A stretch of DNA of 64,000 nt from Streptomyces sp. ISL-94 (lineage in GTDB: Bacteria; Actinomycetota; Actinomycetes; Streptomycetales; Streptomycetaceae): the NCBI RefSeq assembly GCF_018614075.1, contig NZ_JAGGOZ010000031.1, forward strand, positions 50,023 through 114,022, given 5' to 3'. The notes under the pieces are model-generated. The model was not told the origin of the DNA. It worked only from the letters and a program-made list of their open reading frames with translations, and searched no databases. Positions 1-8,505 of this stretch are shown in pieces. Position 1 is the first letter of the stretch, and every line of letters starts with the position of its first letter. The position numbers were made by a program, and so were the translations under genes.

Positions 1-964
1 GCGACGGCGGGAGCGCCGGACCGGCCGGGTTGCGCGGCGGGGCCAGGGAGTCGTCGGCCTGGGTCTCCAGCTGACGCAGCTGCGACTCCAGGTAGGACTT
101 CAGGCGCGTACGGTACTCACGCTCGAAGCCCCGCAGGTCCTCGACCTTGCGCTCCAGCGTGGCGCGGGCGGACTCCAGGGAGCCCATCGCGACGCGGTGC
201 TTCTCCTGCGCGTCCCGCTCCAGCGCGTCGGCCTTGGCGCGGGCGTCCCGCTCCAGGCCCTCGGCGCGCGAACGGGCCTCGCCGACGATCTTGTTGGCCT
301 CGGAGCGGGCCTCCGCGATCGCCTGGTCGGCGGTCTGCTGCGCCAGCGACAGGACGCGGGCGGCGCTGTCCCCACCGGGGCCCTGCTGCGGAAGCTGCTG
401 CTGCTGCTGGTGCTGGTGCTGCTGGTGCTGCTGCATCTGCTGGCCCATGGGCTGCATCTGCTGCCCCATCTGCTGCATCTGCTGGCCCATGGGCTGCATC
501 TGCTGGCCGAGCGGGTTCTGGCCGCCCATCGACTGCTGCTGGCCCATGCCCTGCGGCCCACCCATGGGGTGCTGCTGCATGGGGCCGCCCATCGGGCCCG
601 GACCCTGCGGTCCGTGTCCGCCGGGGCCCGGCGGCAGCTGCGGCGCTCCGCCCGGCAGCTGGGGCGGGCCCATCTGGGGCTGCTGCTGCTGCGGCGGGCC
701 GGATATGGCCGCGGGCACGGGGGCGCCGGGGCCGCGCTGGTCCTGGGGTTCCGGCTTGCGCATGCCCTGCTGCTGCTGGTTCTGCGCGGCGGCACGCGTG
801 GCGGCAGCCAGCTTGGCGCGCAGGTCCTCGTTCTCGCGCAGCAGGCGCGTCAGCTCGGACTCGACCTCGTCGAGGAAGGCATCGACCTCGTCCTCGTCAT
901 AGCCTTCTCGCAGGCGGACGGTCGTGAACTGCTTGTTCCGCACGTCCTCGGGAGTCAGCGGCAT
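1..964 (-). CDS. divIVA: DivIVA polar growth protein, C-terminus cut by window edge
   Basis: Cytoplasmic coiled-coil scaffold that marks hyphal tips and recruits the apical cell wall machinery (known for the family in Streptomyces). The N-terminus MPLTPEDVRNKQFTTVRLRE and the following YDEDEVDAFLDEVE are the conserved membrane-binding DivIVA/Wag31 domain. A first coiled coil follows, then an unusually long linker rich in Q, M, G and P (about residues 65-200), then a second coiled coil rich in A, E, R and K. The frame is open to base 1, so about 321 residues are visible and the stop lies outside. The ATG at 964 follows GAGGTG. It is the last visible gene of the leftward division cluster. The linker is low complexity and its length varies in the genus. 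Confidence 0.95.
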   Translation of the reverse strand, partial: MPLTPEDVRNKQFTTVRLREGYDEDEVDAFLDEVESELTRLLRENEDLRAKLAAATRAAAQNQQQQGMRKPEPQDQRGPGAPVPAAISGPPQQQQPQMGPPQLPGGAPQLPPGPGGHGPQGPGPMGGPMQQHPMGGPQGMGQQQSMGGQNPLGQQMQPMGQQMQQMGQQMQPMGQQMQQHQQHQHQQQQQLPQQGPGGDSAARVLSLAQQTADQAIAEARSEANKIVGEARSRAEGLERDARAKADALERDAQEKHRVAMGSLESARATLERKVEDLRGFEREYRTRLKSYLESQLRQLETQADDSLAPPRNPAGPALPPS

Positions 965-1046
965 GTCTTCTTCACCTCTACGTAGTCGTCGGCAGTCGGC
1001 AAGACCGTATCGGGACTGTCCCCGCGCCTGCGGGGAAGCTCATCGT

Positions 1047-1343
1047 TCACACGCTTCTCGCAGCGGTGCTCACGAAACTGATGAGGATGTAAACGATGAT
1101 CATCAGAACGAAGAAGGACAGGTCGAGTGCCACGCCCCCGAGACGCAACGGCGGAATGAATCGCCGGAGAAGCTTGAGCGGTGGATCGGTGACAGTGTAG
1201 GTGGCCTCCAGTACGACCACCATCGCCTTGCCGGGCGCCCATGAACGTGCGAACTGGAACACGTAGTCCATGACCAGTCGGAAGATCAGCACGATCAGGA
1301 AGCACATCAGCGCGACGTAGACCACTTCCAGTGCGACGCCCAT
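1047..1343 (-). CDS. ylmG: YggT/YlmG family membrane protein
   Basis: Small integral membrane protein of 98 residues with hydrophobic segments at about residues 5-28 and 72-95 and a basic connecting loop (KLLRRFIPPLRLGG), the usual YggT layout. Family members sit beside sepF in Gram-positive division clusters; the precise role is unresolved, with proposals around division and nucleoid or envelope organisation. It lies 60 bp downstream of sepF and 83 bp upstream of divIVA on the same strand, so co-transcription is likely. Confidence 0.9.
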   Translation of the reverse strand: MGVALEVVYVALMCFLIVLIFRLVMDYVFQFARSWAPGKAMVVVLEATYTVTDPPLKLLRRFIPPLRLGGVALDLSFFVLMIIVYILISFVSTAARSV

Positions 1344-1403
1344 CCCGCGCTTCCCTCTCCCCGTTTCCCGCTCTGTTCCCGGTCCCGTATCTGACGGATC
1401 GGT

Positions 1404-2015
1404 CTAGCTTTGGTTGAAGAACCCGCCCTCCGCGATGCGGGCCTTGTCCTCCGCCGTGACATCGACGTTAGCAGGCGACAGCAGGAACACCTTCTGCGTC
1501 ACGCGTTCAATGCTGCCGTGCAGGCCGAAGACGAGACCGGCGGCGAAGTCCACGAGACGCTTCGCGTCCGTGTCGTCCATCTCCGTGAGATTCATGATCA
1601 CCGGAGTGCCCTCACGGAAGTGTTCCCCGATGGTACGGGCCTCGTTGTAGGTCCGGGGGTGCAGCGTCGTGATGCGGTACGGCTCCCGCTCGGAGACGAC
1701 CTTGGGCATGATCACGGGGGCGTTCTTCTCCAGGTTGGTGCGGTCAGGTGTGATGGATGCCACGGGGGCGATTCGCGCAGGACGTCCGTTTTCCACCGGA
1801 ATTGGGATGGGTTCGCGCTGCGCCGGGGGCTGTACGACTCGTACCGGTTCGTCCGATACGGGCGATTGGTGCACGGGCTGCTGTCGGCGGTCCCGGGCCC
1901 GCTCCGGTTCCGGCTCGGGCTCGAACTCGTCATCGGGGTCGTACCCCGGGTTGTCGTACCGGTCGTCCTCCACGAGGCCGAGGTAGACCGCCATCTTGCG
2001 CATCGCGCCGGCCAT
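1404..2015 (-). CDS. sepF: Cell division protein SepF
   Basis: Cytoplasmic membrane-binding partner of FtsZ that anchors and bundles the Z ring. The protein has 203 residues. An N-terminal amphipathic stretch ([10 protein letters not shown]) fits the SepF membrane anchor, followed by an acidic, proline-rich linker (about residues 20-100) and the C-terminal SepF/DUF552 domain (about 105-195), with the typical [11 protein letters not shown] and [12 protein letters not shown] motifs. The ATG at 2015 follows GGAGG; ATGs at 2003 and 1994 are possible but leave less of the anchor. The 149 bp gap to ylmE upstream may hold its own promoter. Confidence 0.95.
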   Translation of the reverse strand: MAGAMRKMAVYLGLVEDDRYDNPGYDPDDEFEPEPEPERARDRRQQPVHQSPVSDEPVRVVQPPAQREPIPIPVENGRPARIAPVASITPDRTNLEKNAPVIMPKVVSEREPYRITTLHPRTYNEARTIGEHFREGTPVIMNLTEMDDTDAKRLVDFAAGLVFGLHGSIERVTQKVFLLSPANVDVTAEDKARIAEGGFFNQS

Positions 2016-2164
2016 TCTCCGAGTCCTCCGCTCTGTGGTGGATCGCCCTGTCGCAGGTGCCGCTGTGTCACGAATGTCACCAACTGCCCGCGATCCACGT
2101 GGTCTGCCCGCTCATCAGCGGGAATGACCATATTTTCTGCTGTGGTCCGACTTTCTTCGCGACG

Positions 2165-2884
2165 TTACCCGAGCCGGGGTCTCGCGCCGAGTACCGCAGT
2201 GCCGACGCGTACATGTGTCGCACCGGCCCCAACGGCCTGTTCCAGATCCGAGCTCATCCCGGCCGACACCATCGTGGCAGCCGGATGGTCCGCGCGCAGG
2301 CGGGATGACAATTCCACCAGCCGCTCGAAAGCGGCCTGTTCGCGTCCCGCGTAGGGACCGGCCAGCGGCGCCACGGTCATCAGCCCGTCGATCCGCAGCC
2401 CGGGCGCCGCGGCGACGAGGTCCGCCAACTCCGCGAGCTGCTCGGGTGCCGCGCCGCCCCGGGCTCCCCGCCCGCCCGACTCGGCGTCGAGGGCGATCTG
2501 CACGAGGCAGCCGAGTTCCCGGCCGGCGTTCGAGGCGGCGGCCGAGAGGGCGGTCACGAGCCTGGAGCGGTCGACCGACTGCACCACATGCGCGTATCCC
2601 GCCACGGAACGGACTTTGTTCGTCTGCAACTGGCCGACGAAGTGCCAGCTGAGGGGCAGATCCGCGCAGGCCGCCGCCTTGGGGGCGGCATCCTGGTCGC
2701 GATTCTCCGCAACATGACGGACACCCAGCTCCGCCAGCAGTCGTACGTCGCTCGCGGGGTAGGTCTTGGTGACCACGATGAGCGTCACCTCTTCCCGCTT
2801 GCGTCCCGCGGCAGCGCAGGCGGACGAGATACGCTCCTCCACCCGCGCCAGGTTCGCCGCGACTTCCGACTTACGGTCCGTCAT
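2165..2884 (-). CDS. ylmE: YggS/YlmE family PLP-binding protein
   Basis: Cytosolic pyridoxal-phosphate homeostasis protein with an alanine-racemase-like TIM barrel and no separate catalytic domain. The PLP lysine is in VVTKTYP near residue 39, and the SWHFVGQLQTNK motif is conserved. The C-terminus carries the SAGMSSDLEQAV phosphate-binding region. The length of 239 residues is normal. The ATG is 3 bp after the pgeF stop, and its Shine-Dalgarno (AGGAA) lies over that stop, so translation is probably coupled. The AENRDQDA segment departs slightly from the commoner GENRVQE. Confidence 0.93.
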   Translation of the reverse strand: MTDRKSEVAANLARVEERISSACAAAGRKREEVTLIVVTKTYPASDVRLLAELGVRHVAENRDQDAAPKAAACADLPLSWHFVGQLQTNKVRSVAGYAHVVQSVDRSRLVTALSAAASNAGRELGCLVQIALDAESGGRGARGGAAPEQLAELADLVAAAPGLRIDGLMTVAPLAGPYAGREQAAFERLVELSSRLRADHPAATMVSAGMSSDLEQAVGAGATHVRVGTAVLGARPRLG

Positions 2885-2887
2885 TTC

Positions 2888-3619
2888 CTATTCCAACCAG
2901 ACATATCCGGCAAGCCGCCCGGTCACCCGGTCGCGGCGGTACGAGAAGTGGTCCCGCGACTCCAGTGTGCAGACCGGGGATCGGTGAACCTCCACCACCC
3001 CCGCCTCCGCGAGCTGCGCGTGCACCCCGGCGACCACGTCGACGGCCGGTGTCCCCCAGCCGGTCTCGCCCCAGGCGGCCGGCACCACTTCGGCCACCGC
3101 CTCCCGCATCTCGGCGGGCACCTCGTAACAGCGTCCGCAGACCGCGGGTCCGGTCCGGGCGACGATCCGCCCGGGCTCGGCCCCGAGGGCGACCATCGCC
3201 TCGACGGCCGCGGGGACCACTCCGGCCACCAGCCCCGGCCGCCCGGCGTGGGCGGCGCCGGCGATCCCGGCGGCGGGGTCGGCGAGCAGGACCGGCGTGC
3301 AGTCGGCGGTGAGCACGGCGAGGGCGAGCCCCCGGCGGGCGGTCACCACCGCGTCGACCGCGGGAACCTCGTCACCGAGCGGCCATGGTCCGTCGACCGC
3401 CGCCACGTCCCGGCCGTGCACCTGGTTCATCCAGACCACCAGGTCCGGGTCGAGTCCCAGGGACTCCGCCGCGAGCGCCCGGTTCGCGCGAACGGCGGCC
3501 GGGTCGTCTCCGACCGCGCCGCCGAGGTTGAGCTCTTCGTACGGAACGGCGCTCACTCCACCCCACCGGTCGGTGAAGGCGAAGTGGGCGCCGCCCACGT
3601 GGTGCTGCTCCGGTGTCAC
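2888..3619 (-). CDS. pgeF: Peptidoglycan editing factor PgeF (YlmD/YfiH laccase-domain protein)
   Basis: A 243-residue CNF1/YfiH-fold protein. The E. coli homologue corrects misincorporated residues in muropeptides; others were reported as multicopper-type oxidases or purine nucleosidases. Metal ligands are visible: H and C in [11 protein letters not shown] (about residue 105), the AHAGRPG histidine (about 143) and the CGRCYEVP cysteine cluster. The ATG at 3619 overlaps the ftsZ stop as ATGA, so it is translated as part of the ftsZ message. Confidence 0.92.
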   Translation of the reverse strand: MTPEQHHVGGAHFAFTDRWGGVSAVPYEELNLGGAVGDDPAAVRANRALAAESLGLDPDLVVWMNQVHGRDVAAVDGPWPLGDEVPAVDAVVTARRGLALAVLTADCTPVLLADPAAGIAGAAHAGRPGLVAGVVPAAVEAMVALGAEPGRIVARTGPAVCGRCYEVPAEMREAVAEVVPAAWGETGWGTPAVDVVAGVHAQLAEAGVVEVHRSPVCTLESRDHFSYRRDRVTGRLAGYVWLE

Positions 3620-4821
3620 TTCAAGAAGTCCGGGACATCCAGCTCTTCGGCCGGGCTGTCCTGGTACGGCCGGGCCGTCGGGACCTGCGGCGCGGGGGCC
3701 TGGGCCTCGGCCGGGGCCGCCTCGACGGGAGCCGGGGGCTCCTCGCGCGGGGTGACCGAGCCGAGTCCGCCGAAGGCCGGCCGGACCGGCTCCGGCGCGC
3801 GGACCGGAGCCGGGGCCGGCTCCTCGCGCTTGGTGGACGCGGCGCCGATGACGTTGTCCCGGCGGGCCGGGGGCTGTCCGCCGTCGAACCCGGCCGCGAT
3901 GACGGTGACCCGCACCTCGTCGCCGAGGGCGTCGTCGATGACGGCGCCGAAGATGATGTTCGCCTCGGGGTGCGCGGCCTCGCTCACCAGCTGCGCGGCC
4001 TCGTTGATCTCGAAGAGACCGAGGTCCGAGCCACCGGAGATGGAGAGCAGCACGCCGCGCGCGCCGTCGATGGACGCCTCCAGCAGCGGCGAGGAGATCG
4101 CCATCTCGGCGGCGGCCACCGCGCGGTCGTCGCCGCGGGCCGAGCCGATGCCCATCAGGGCCGAGCCGGCCTCGGACATCACGGACTTGACGTCGGCGAA
4201 GTCGAGGTTGATCAGACCCGGGGTGGTGATGAGGTCGGTGATGCCCTGGACGCCGGAGAGCAGGACCTGGTCGGCCGACTTGAAGGCGTCGAGCACGCTG
4301 ACCTGGCGGTCCGAGATGGACAGCAGCCGGTCGTTGGGGATGACGATGAGGGTGTCGACCTGCTCGCGGAGCTGGGCGATGCCGTCCTCGGCCTGGTTCG
4401 CGCGGCGCCGGCCCTCGAAGGTGAACGGCCGGGTGACCACACCGATCGTCAGGGCGCCCAGCGAGCGGGCGATGTTGGCGACGACAGGTGCGCCGCCCGT
4501 TCCGGTGCCGCCGCCCTCACCGGCGGTGACGAAGACCATGTCGGCCCCCTTGAGGACCTCCTCGATCTCCTCGCGGTGGTCCTCTGCCGCCTTGCGGCCG
4601 ACATCCGGGTTGGCGCCGGCGCCGAGGCCCCGGGTGAGTTCACGGCCGACGTCGAGCTTGACGTCGGCGTCGCTCATCAACAGCGCCTGGGCGTCCGTGT
4701 TGATGGCGATGAACTCGACGCCCTTGAGACCGACCTCGATCATTCGGTTGATGGCATTGACACCACCGCCGCCGACACCGATGACCTTGATGACTGCGAG
4801 GTAGTTCTGCGGTGCTGCCAC
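3616..4821 (-). CDS. ftsZ: Cell division protein FtsZ
   Basis: Tubulin-like GTPase that forms the Z ring and, in Streptomyces, the ladders at sporulation septation. The 401 residues include the N-terminal nucleotide-binding glycine loop IGVGGGGVN (14-22), the tubulin signature [10 protein letters not shown] (about 104-113), the T7 loop [11 protein letters not shown] carrying the catalytic Asp, a long P/A/E-rich linker (about 315-390) and the conserved C-terminal tail LDVPDFLK, which binds SepF and other partners. It starts at ATG 4821 behind a 277 bp intergenic region that should hold its promoters. Confidence 0.98.
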   Translation of the reverse strand: MAAPQNYLAVIKVIGVGGGGVNAINRMIEVGLKGVEFIAINTDAQALLMSDADVKLDVGRELTRGLGAGANPDVGRKAAEDHREEIEEVLKGADMVFVTAGEGGGTGTGGAPVVANIARSLGALTIGVVTRPFTFEGRRRANQAEDGIAQLREQVDTLIVIPNDRLLSISDRQVSVLDAFKSADQVLLSGVQGITDLITTPGLINLDFADVKSVMSEAGSALMGIGSARGDDRAVAAAEMAISSPLLEASIDGARGVLLSISGGSDLGLFEINEAAQLVSEAAHPEANIIFGAVIDDALGDEVRVTVIAAGFDGGQPPARRDNVIGAASTKREEPAPAPVRAPEPVRPAFGGLGSVTPREEPPAPVEAAPAEAQAPAPQVPTARPYQDSPAEELDVPDFLK

Positions 4822-5098
4822 GTCGAAGGCCTCTCGCCTCGATTACGTGTCGTCGCCTCGCGGTCTGCGGTGCGACGACTGATGCCGAAATGGGGACGGT
4901 CCGAACGCGCCGACCCGAACCCTCACCCTAAAGTTTAGGGTGAGGGGTATGTCTGTTCCTTGGACTCTTCCGAACAGGACACTAAGTCGACAAGTAGTGC
5001 GTGTTCAACGAACACGCCGAACCTCCCGTTTTTCTTTTCACCCTATGTGATCACCCGTATCGCTGGCCAACCAGGGTGCGCCGCTGTTCGACCCGACG
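4822..5098 (-). promoter_or_regulatory. ftsZ upstream regulatory region
   Basis: Gap of 277 bp between ftsQ and ftsZ, the largest inside the cluster apart from the ftsL-ftsI gap. It is distinctly less GC-rich (TTTTTCTTTTCACC near 5030), as promoter DNA in this genome tends to be. It holds the palindrome at 4920-4946, a GACAC at 4978-4982 and the reverse form GTGTC at 4847-4851. GACAC is the WhiA-type motif and ftsZ is a known WhiA/WhiB target in Streptomyces. In S. coelicolor this region carries several ftsZ promoters; I could not assign individual -10/-35 boxes here. Confidence 0.6.
4920..4946. promoter_or_regulatory. Perfect 13-1-13 palindrome upstream of ftsZ
   Basis: The arm CCCTCACCCTAAA (read on the minus strand) and its exact complement are separated by a single central base, about 100 bp upstream of the ftsZ start and 150 bp after the ftsQ stop. 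The one-base centre suits a dimeric DNA-binding protein. As RNA it could still form a 10 bp stem with a small AAGTT loop and act as an attenuator or the ftsQ terminator. I do not know the binding protein. Confidence 0.6.
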
Positions 5099-5944
5099 TC
5101 AACTCCCGGACACCGCAGGGGCGGTGGGGACGCTCACGTCGAAGTGTCCGGCCTTGGGTGCGGCCTTCAGCAGAGCGATCAGCGCCCGCCCCTTCGCGTC
5201 GCTCTGTTCGCCGCTCCCCCACACCACGGTCCGGCCCCGCGTGAGCTCCAGGACGACCGAATCGTACGAACCCACCTTGACCTGCACGGTCTCCTTGGCG
5301 ACCGGCTCCGGGAGGGAGCCGGCGACGAGAACGGCCTCGTGCAGCAGCCGTTCCTCGTCGAAGCGGCGGGCGCTCGGAGAGCGTCCCTCGGTCAATTCGA
5401 GGACCGGAACGCCGGCGGGTGCTTTCGGGACAGTGTCGAATCGCACACCTGAAGCGTCCACTTCGACGAAGTTGGTGTCCTTTTTGATGAGCAGGACGGG
5501 TTTGCGTTCCGTCACTTTCAGCCCGATTCCGTGCGGCCATGCACGCACCACATCGACCGAATCGATGCGCGGCAGGCGGCCCCGGACGCGCTCCTCAATC
5601 TCGTCGGTGTCGACGCTCACCAGAGGGGCGCCGACCGGAACGGCCGCCGCGGCGAGCACCTGCTCGGGGATGAGCACCTCGGTGCCGGTCGCGGTGACCT
5701 TCTCGATGCGGAGCCAGGAGGAGCCGTAGAGCGCCCAGGTGCCGCCCGCGGCGAGGAGCACCCCCGCGGCCAGGGAGGCCAGCACGGGGGCCCGGCGCAG
5801 CCGCGCGCCGGGCCCCTTCGGGCCGGATCTCCTCCACGGCTTCGACGACTTCGGAGGCTTGGGCGGCTTGGGCGAGCCGGAGCCCTTGCGGGCAGACCGG
5901 TCGGAACCCGGGCTGCCGCGCTGTGCGGTCGTCGCTCCGGCCAC
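5099..5944 (-). CDS. ftsQ: Cell division protein FtsQ
   Basis: Bitopic membrane protein of the divisome FtsQ-FtsL-FtsB (DivIC) complex. The 281 residues comprise a very basic, proline-rich cytoplasmic N-terminus (about 1-50), one transmembrane helix (about 53-72), the POTRA domain beginning at LRIEKVTATG, and the FtsQ beta domain. It lies 30 bp downstream of murG and ends at the ftsZ promoter region, the usual actinobacterial order. Confidence 0.95.
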   Translation of the reverse strand: MAGATTAQRGSPGSDRSARKGSGSPKPPKPPKSSKPWRRSGPKGPGARLRRAPVLASLAAGVLLAAGGTWALYGSSWLRIEKVTATGTEVLIPEQVLAAAAVPVGAPLVSVDTDEIEERVRGRLPRIDSVDVVRAWPHGIGLKVTERKPVLLIKKDTNFVEVDASGVRFDTVPKAPAGVPVLELTEGRSPSARRFDEERLLHEAVLVAGSLPEPVAKETVQVKVGSYDSVVLELTRGRTVVWGSGEQSDAKGRALIALLKAAPKAGHFDVSVPTAPAVSGS

Positions 5945-5974
5945 TCCTGCCTCCTGCGTCTGTGCTCTCCCGCC

Positions 5975-7069
5975 TCAGCGGGACCGGTGTGCAGCAATCG
6001 CCTCGTGCACCATGCCGACCAGCAGGTCGTCGGCGTCGCGGCGGCCGAACTCACCGGCCGCACGGGACATCTCGTACAGACGGTGCGGGTCGGACAGCAC
6101 CGGGAGGATCTGGTTCAGCACCCACTCGGGCGTCAGCTCCGCGTCGTCCACGAGCAGGCCGCCGCCGGCCTTGACCACCGGCTGGGCGTTGAGCCGCTGT
6201 TCGCCGTTGCCGATCGGCAGCGGGACGTAGGCGGCGGGGAGCCCGACGGCGGACAGTTCGGCGACGGTCATCGCGCCCGCGCGGCACAGCATCATGTCGG
6301 CGGCGGCGTACGCGAGATCCATCCGGTCCACGTACGGTACCGGCACATAGGGCGGCATCCCGGGCATGTTGTCGACACGCGGCAGTTCGTTCTTCGGCCC
6401 GACGGCGTGCAGGATCTGGATCCCGGAGCGCTGGAGGGTCGCAGCGACCGCCTGGATCGTCTCGTTGAGGCGGCGGGCGCCCTGCGAGCCGCCGGAGACC
6501 AGCAGCGTCGGCAGGTTGGGGTCCAGGCCGAAGGCGACGCGCGCCTCCGGGCGGACCGCGGCCCGGTCGAGGGTGGAGATGGAGCGCCGCAGCGGGATGC
6601 CCACGTAGCGGGCACCTCGCAGCTTGCTGTCGGGGGTGGAGACCGCGACGGCGTACGCGTACCGGGAGCCGATCTTATTGGCCAGTCCGGGCCGGGCGTT
6701 GGCCTCGTGGACGATGATCGGCACCCCGAGCCGCTTGGCCGCGAGGTAGCCGGGCAGGGCCACGTAGCCGCCGAAGCCGACGACACAGTCGGCCTTGGTG
6801 CGGGTGAGGATCTCCTCCGCGGCCTTGATCGTGCCGCGCAGCCGCCCGGGAACGGTGATCAGCTCCGGGGTGGGCTTGCGGGGCAGCGGAACGGCGGGGA
6901 TCAGCCCCAGTTCGTAGCCGCGTTCCGGCACGAGGCGGGTCTCAAGTCCGCGCTCGGTGCCGAGGGCGGTGATGCCCACTGAAGGGTCCTGCCTGCGCAG
7001 GGCGTCCGCGAGGGCGAGCGCCGGCTCGATGTGGCCGGCGGTCCCCCCACCGGCGAGTACGACATGCAC
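5975..7069 (-). CDS. murG: MurG, UDP-GlcNAc:lipid I N-acetylglucosaminyltransferase
   Basis: Peripheral inner-face glycosyltransferase that converts lipid I to lipid II. The 364 residues include the N-terminal GGGTAGH loop (7-13), the GFGGY G-loop, HEAN (about 127), the SGGSQGAR loop of the C-terminal GT-B domain and the UDP-GlcNAc-contacting segment [11 protein letters not shown]. The start lies 6 bp after the ftsW stop, so the two are almost certainly one transcript. Confidence 0.97.
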   Translation of the reverse strand: MHVVLAGGGTAGHIEPALALADALRRQDPSVGITALGTERGLETRLVPERGYELGLIPAVPLPRKPTPELITVPGRLRGTIKAAEEILTRTKADCVVGFGGYVALPGYLAAKRLGVPIIVHEANARPGLANKIGSRYAYAVAVSTPDSKLRGARYVGIPLRRSISTLDRAAVRPEARVAFGLDPNLPTLLVSGGSQGARRLNETIQAVAATLQRSGIQILHAVGPKNELPRVDNMPGMPPYVPVPYVDRMDLAYAAADMMLCRAGAMTVAELSAVGLPAAYVPLPIGNGEQRLNAQPVVKAGGGLLVDDAELTPEWVLNQILPVLSDPHRLYEMSRAAGEFGRRDADDLLVGMVHEAIAAHRSR

Positions 7070-7075
7070 CGAAAT

Positions 7076-8437
7076 TCACCGCTCTCCGGACGGACGCTTC
7101 TTGACGCGCCGTCTCATCGACTTCCATCTCACCCCGGTCCGCATCCAGCCGGTCTTCGGCTGCCGCATCGCGAGGGCCGCGCGCGCCGCCGGCTCCTCCC
7201 GCGCGAAGGCGATGAGCAGTCCGACCGCGAACATGGTCGGCAGCAGGGCCGACCCTCCGTAGGAGAACAGCGGGAGCGGGACTCCGGCGATCGGCAGCAG
7301 GCCGAGCACCGCACCGATGTTGATCACGGCCTGGGCCGTGATCCAGGTGGTCACGCCTCCCGCGGCAAACCGTACGAAGGAGTCCTCCGTGCGTCCGGCC
7401 ACGCGGATACCCGCATAGCCTAGAGCCGCGAACAGGGCGAGTACCGACAGCGTCCCCGCCAGACCCAGTTCCTCCCCGGTGATGGCGAAGATGAAGTCGG
7501 TGTGGGCTTCGGGTAGTTGGCCCCATTTTTCCACGCTGGCACCCAAACCGGAACCGAACCATCCACCCGAGGCCAGGGCGTAGATCCCGTGCACCGCCTG
7601 CCAGCAGAGGTCGTTCTTGCCCGGATCCGTCGCGCCGAGGCACTCCAGCCGGTCCATCCGGTGCGGACTGGTCTTGATCAGAAGTGCGACGATCACACCG
7701 GCGAACGCCAGCACCCCGACGAACATCCGCGTCGGAGCGCCCGCCAGCCAGAGCAGGCCGAACAGGACGGCACCGAGGATCATCGCGGTGCCCATGTCCC
7801 CGCCCAGCATGATCAGGCCGAGCAGCAGGAAGGCCACCGGGACCAGCGGCACCAGCAGGTGCTTCCACTGGCTCAGCAGCCCCTTGTCGCCCTTGCGCGC
7901 CAACAGGTCGGCGCCCCACAGGATCAGGGCCAGCTTGCCGAACTCACTGGGCTGCAGCATGAACGGACCGCCAAGGGAGATCCAATTCTGGTTGCCGTTG
8001 ATCGAGACCCCTATCCCGGGGACTTGGACCAGGACCATCAGGAACAGGGTGCCGGCGAGCACCGGATAGGACAGCGCCCGGTGCAGTTTGACCGGCATCC
8101 GGGAGGCGACCAGCATCAGCACGGTGCCGATCAGGGCCGCCAGGAACTGCTTCTTGAAGAAGTAGGCGTCGCCCAGGCCGAGCTGGAGGGCCTTGATCAT
8201 GGAGGCCGAGTAGACCATCACCAGACCGAGCACGGTGATGAGCAGCGAGCTGCCGAAAATCAGGTAGTACGCCGTGAGCGGGCGGTCCCAGGCCTTGCGT
8301 GCCTGCTGCTGCGTACGCCGCAGCCGGGCCAGCGGCCCGCGCCCGGCGGGCCGCCGCACACTCACCAGAGGGCGCTTGCGGCCCTGCGCCTTGACGGCGG
8401 ACGGCCGCCGCCCCGGCAGCATCTGCTTGGCCGGCAT
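7076..8437 (-). CDS. ftsW: FtsW, SEDS peptidoglycan polymerase
   Basis: Polytopic SEDS glycosyltransferase that polymerises lipid II at the septum with the FtsI transpeptidase. A basic cytoplasmic N-terminus (about 1-55) precedes about ten membrane helices. SEDS hallmarks are GVSINGNQNWISLG, QPSEFGKLALILW, the catalytic-loop region EAHTDFIFAITGEELG, and the C-terminal GVPLPLFSYGGSA. It has 453 residues and lies 68 bp downstream of murD. Confidence 0.96.
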   Translation of the reverse strand: MPAKQMLPGRRPSAVKAQGRKRPLVSVRRPAGRGPLARLRRTQQQARKAWDRPLTAYYLIFGSSLLITVLGLVMVYSASMIKALQLGLGDAYFFKKQFLAALIGTVLMLVASRMPVKLHRALSYPVLAGTLFLMVLVQVPGIGVSINGNQNWISLGGPFMLQPSEFGKLALILWGADLLARKGDKGLLSQWKHLLVPLVPVAFLLLGLIMLGGDMGTAMILGAVLFGLLWLAGAPTRMFVGVLAFAGVIVALLIKTSPHRMDRLECLGATDPGKNDLCWQAVHGIYALASGGWFGSGLGASVEKWGQLPEAHTDFIFAITGEELGLAGTLSVLALFAALGYAGIRVAGRTEDSFVRFAAGGVTTWITAQAVINIGAVLGLLPIAGVPLPLFSYGGSALLPTMFAVGLLIAFAREEPAARAALAMRQPKTGWMRTGVRWKSMRRRVKKRPSGER

Positions 8438-8505
8438 CTGTGACCTTCCCCTCCACTCGTACGAGGCGAGCGGCCGGCCGGAGAGACGCGTTCCAGGAAC
8501 CCTGC

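Noticed and set aside
1..964. Large plus-strand frames (147-902 and 197-985) rich in C, W, L and H
   Set aside because: Antisense images of the Q/M/G/P-rich DivIVA linker; no plausible protein.
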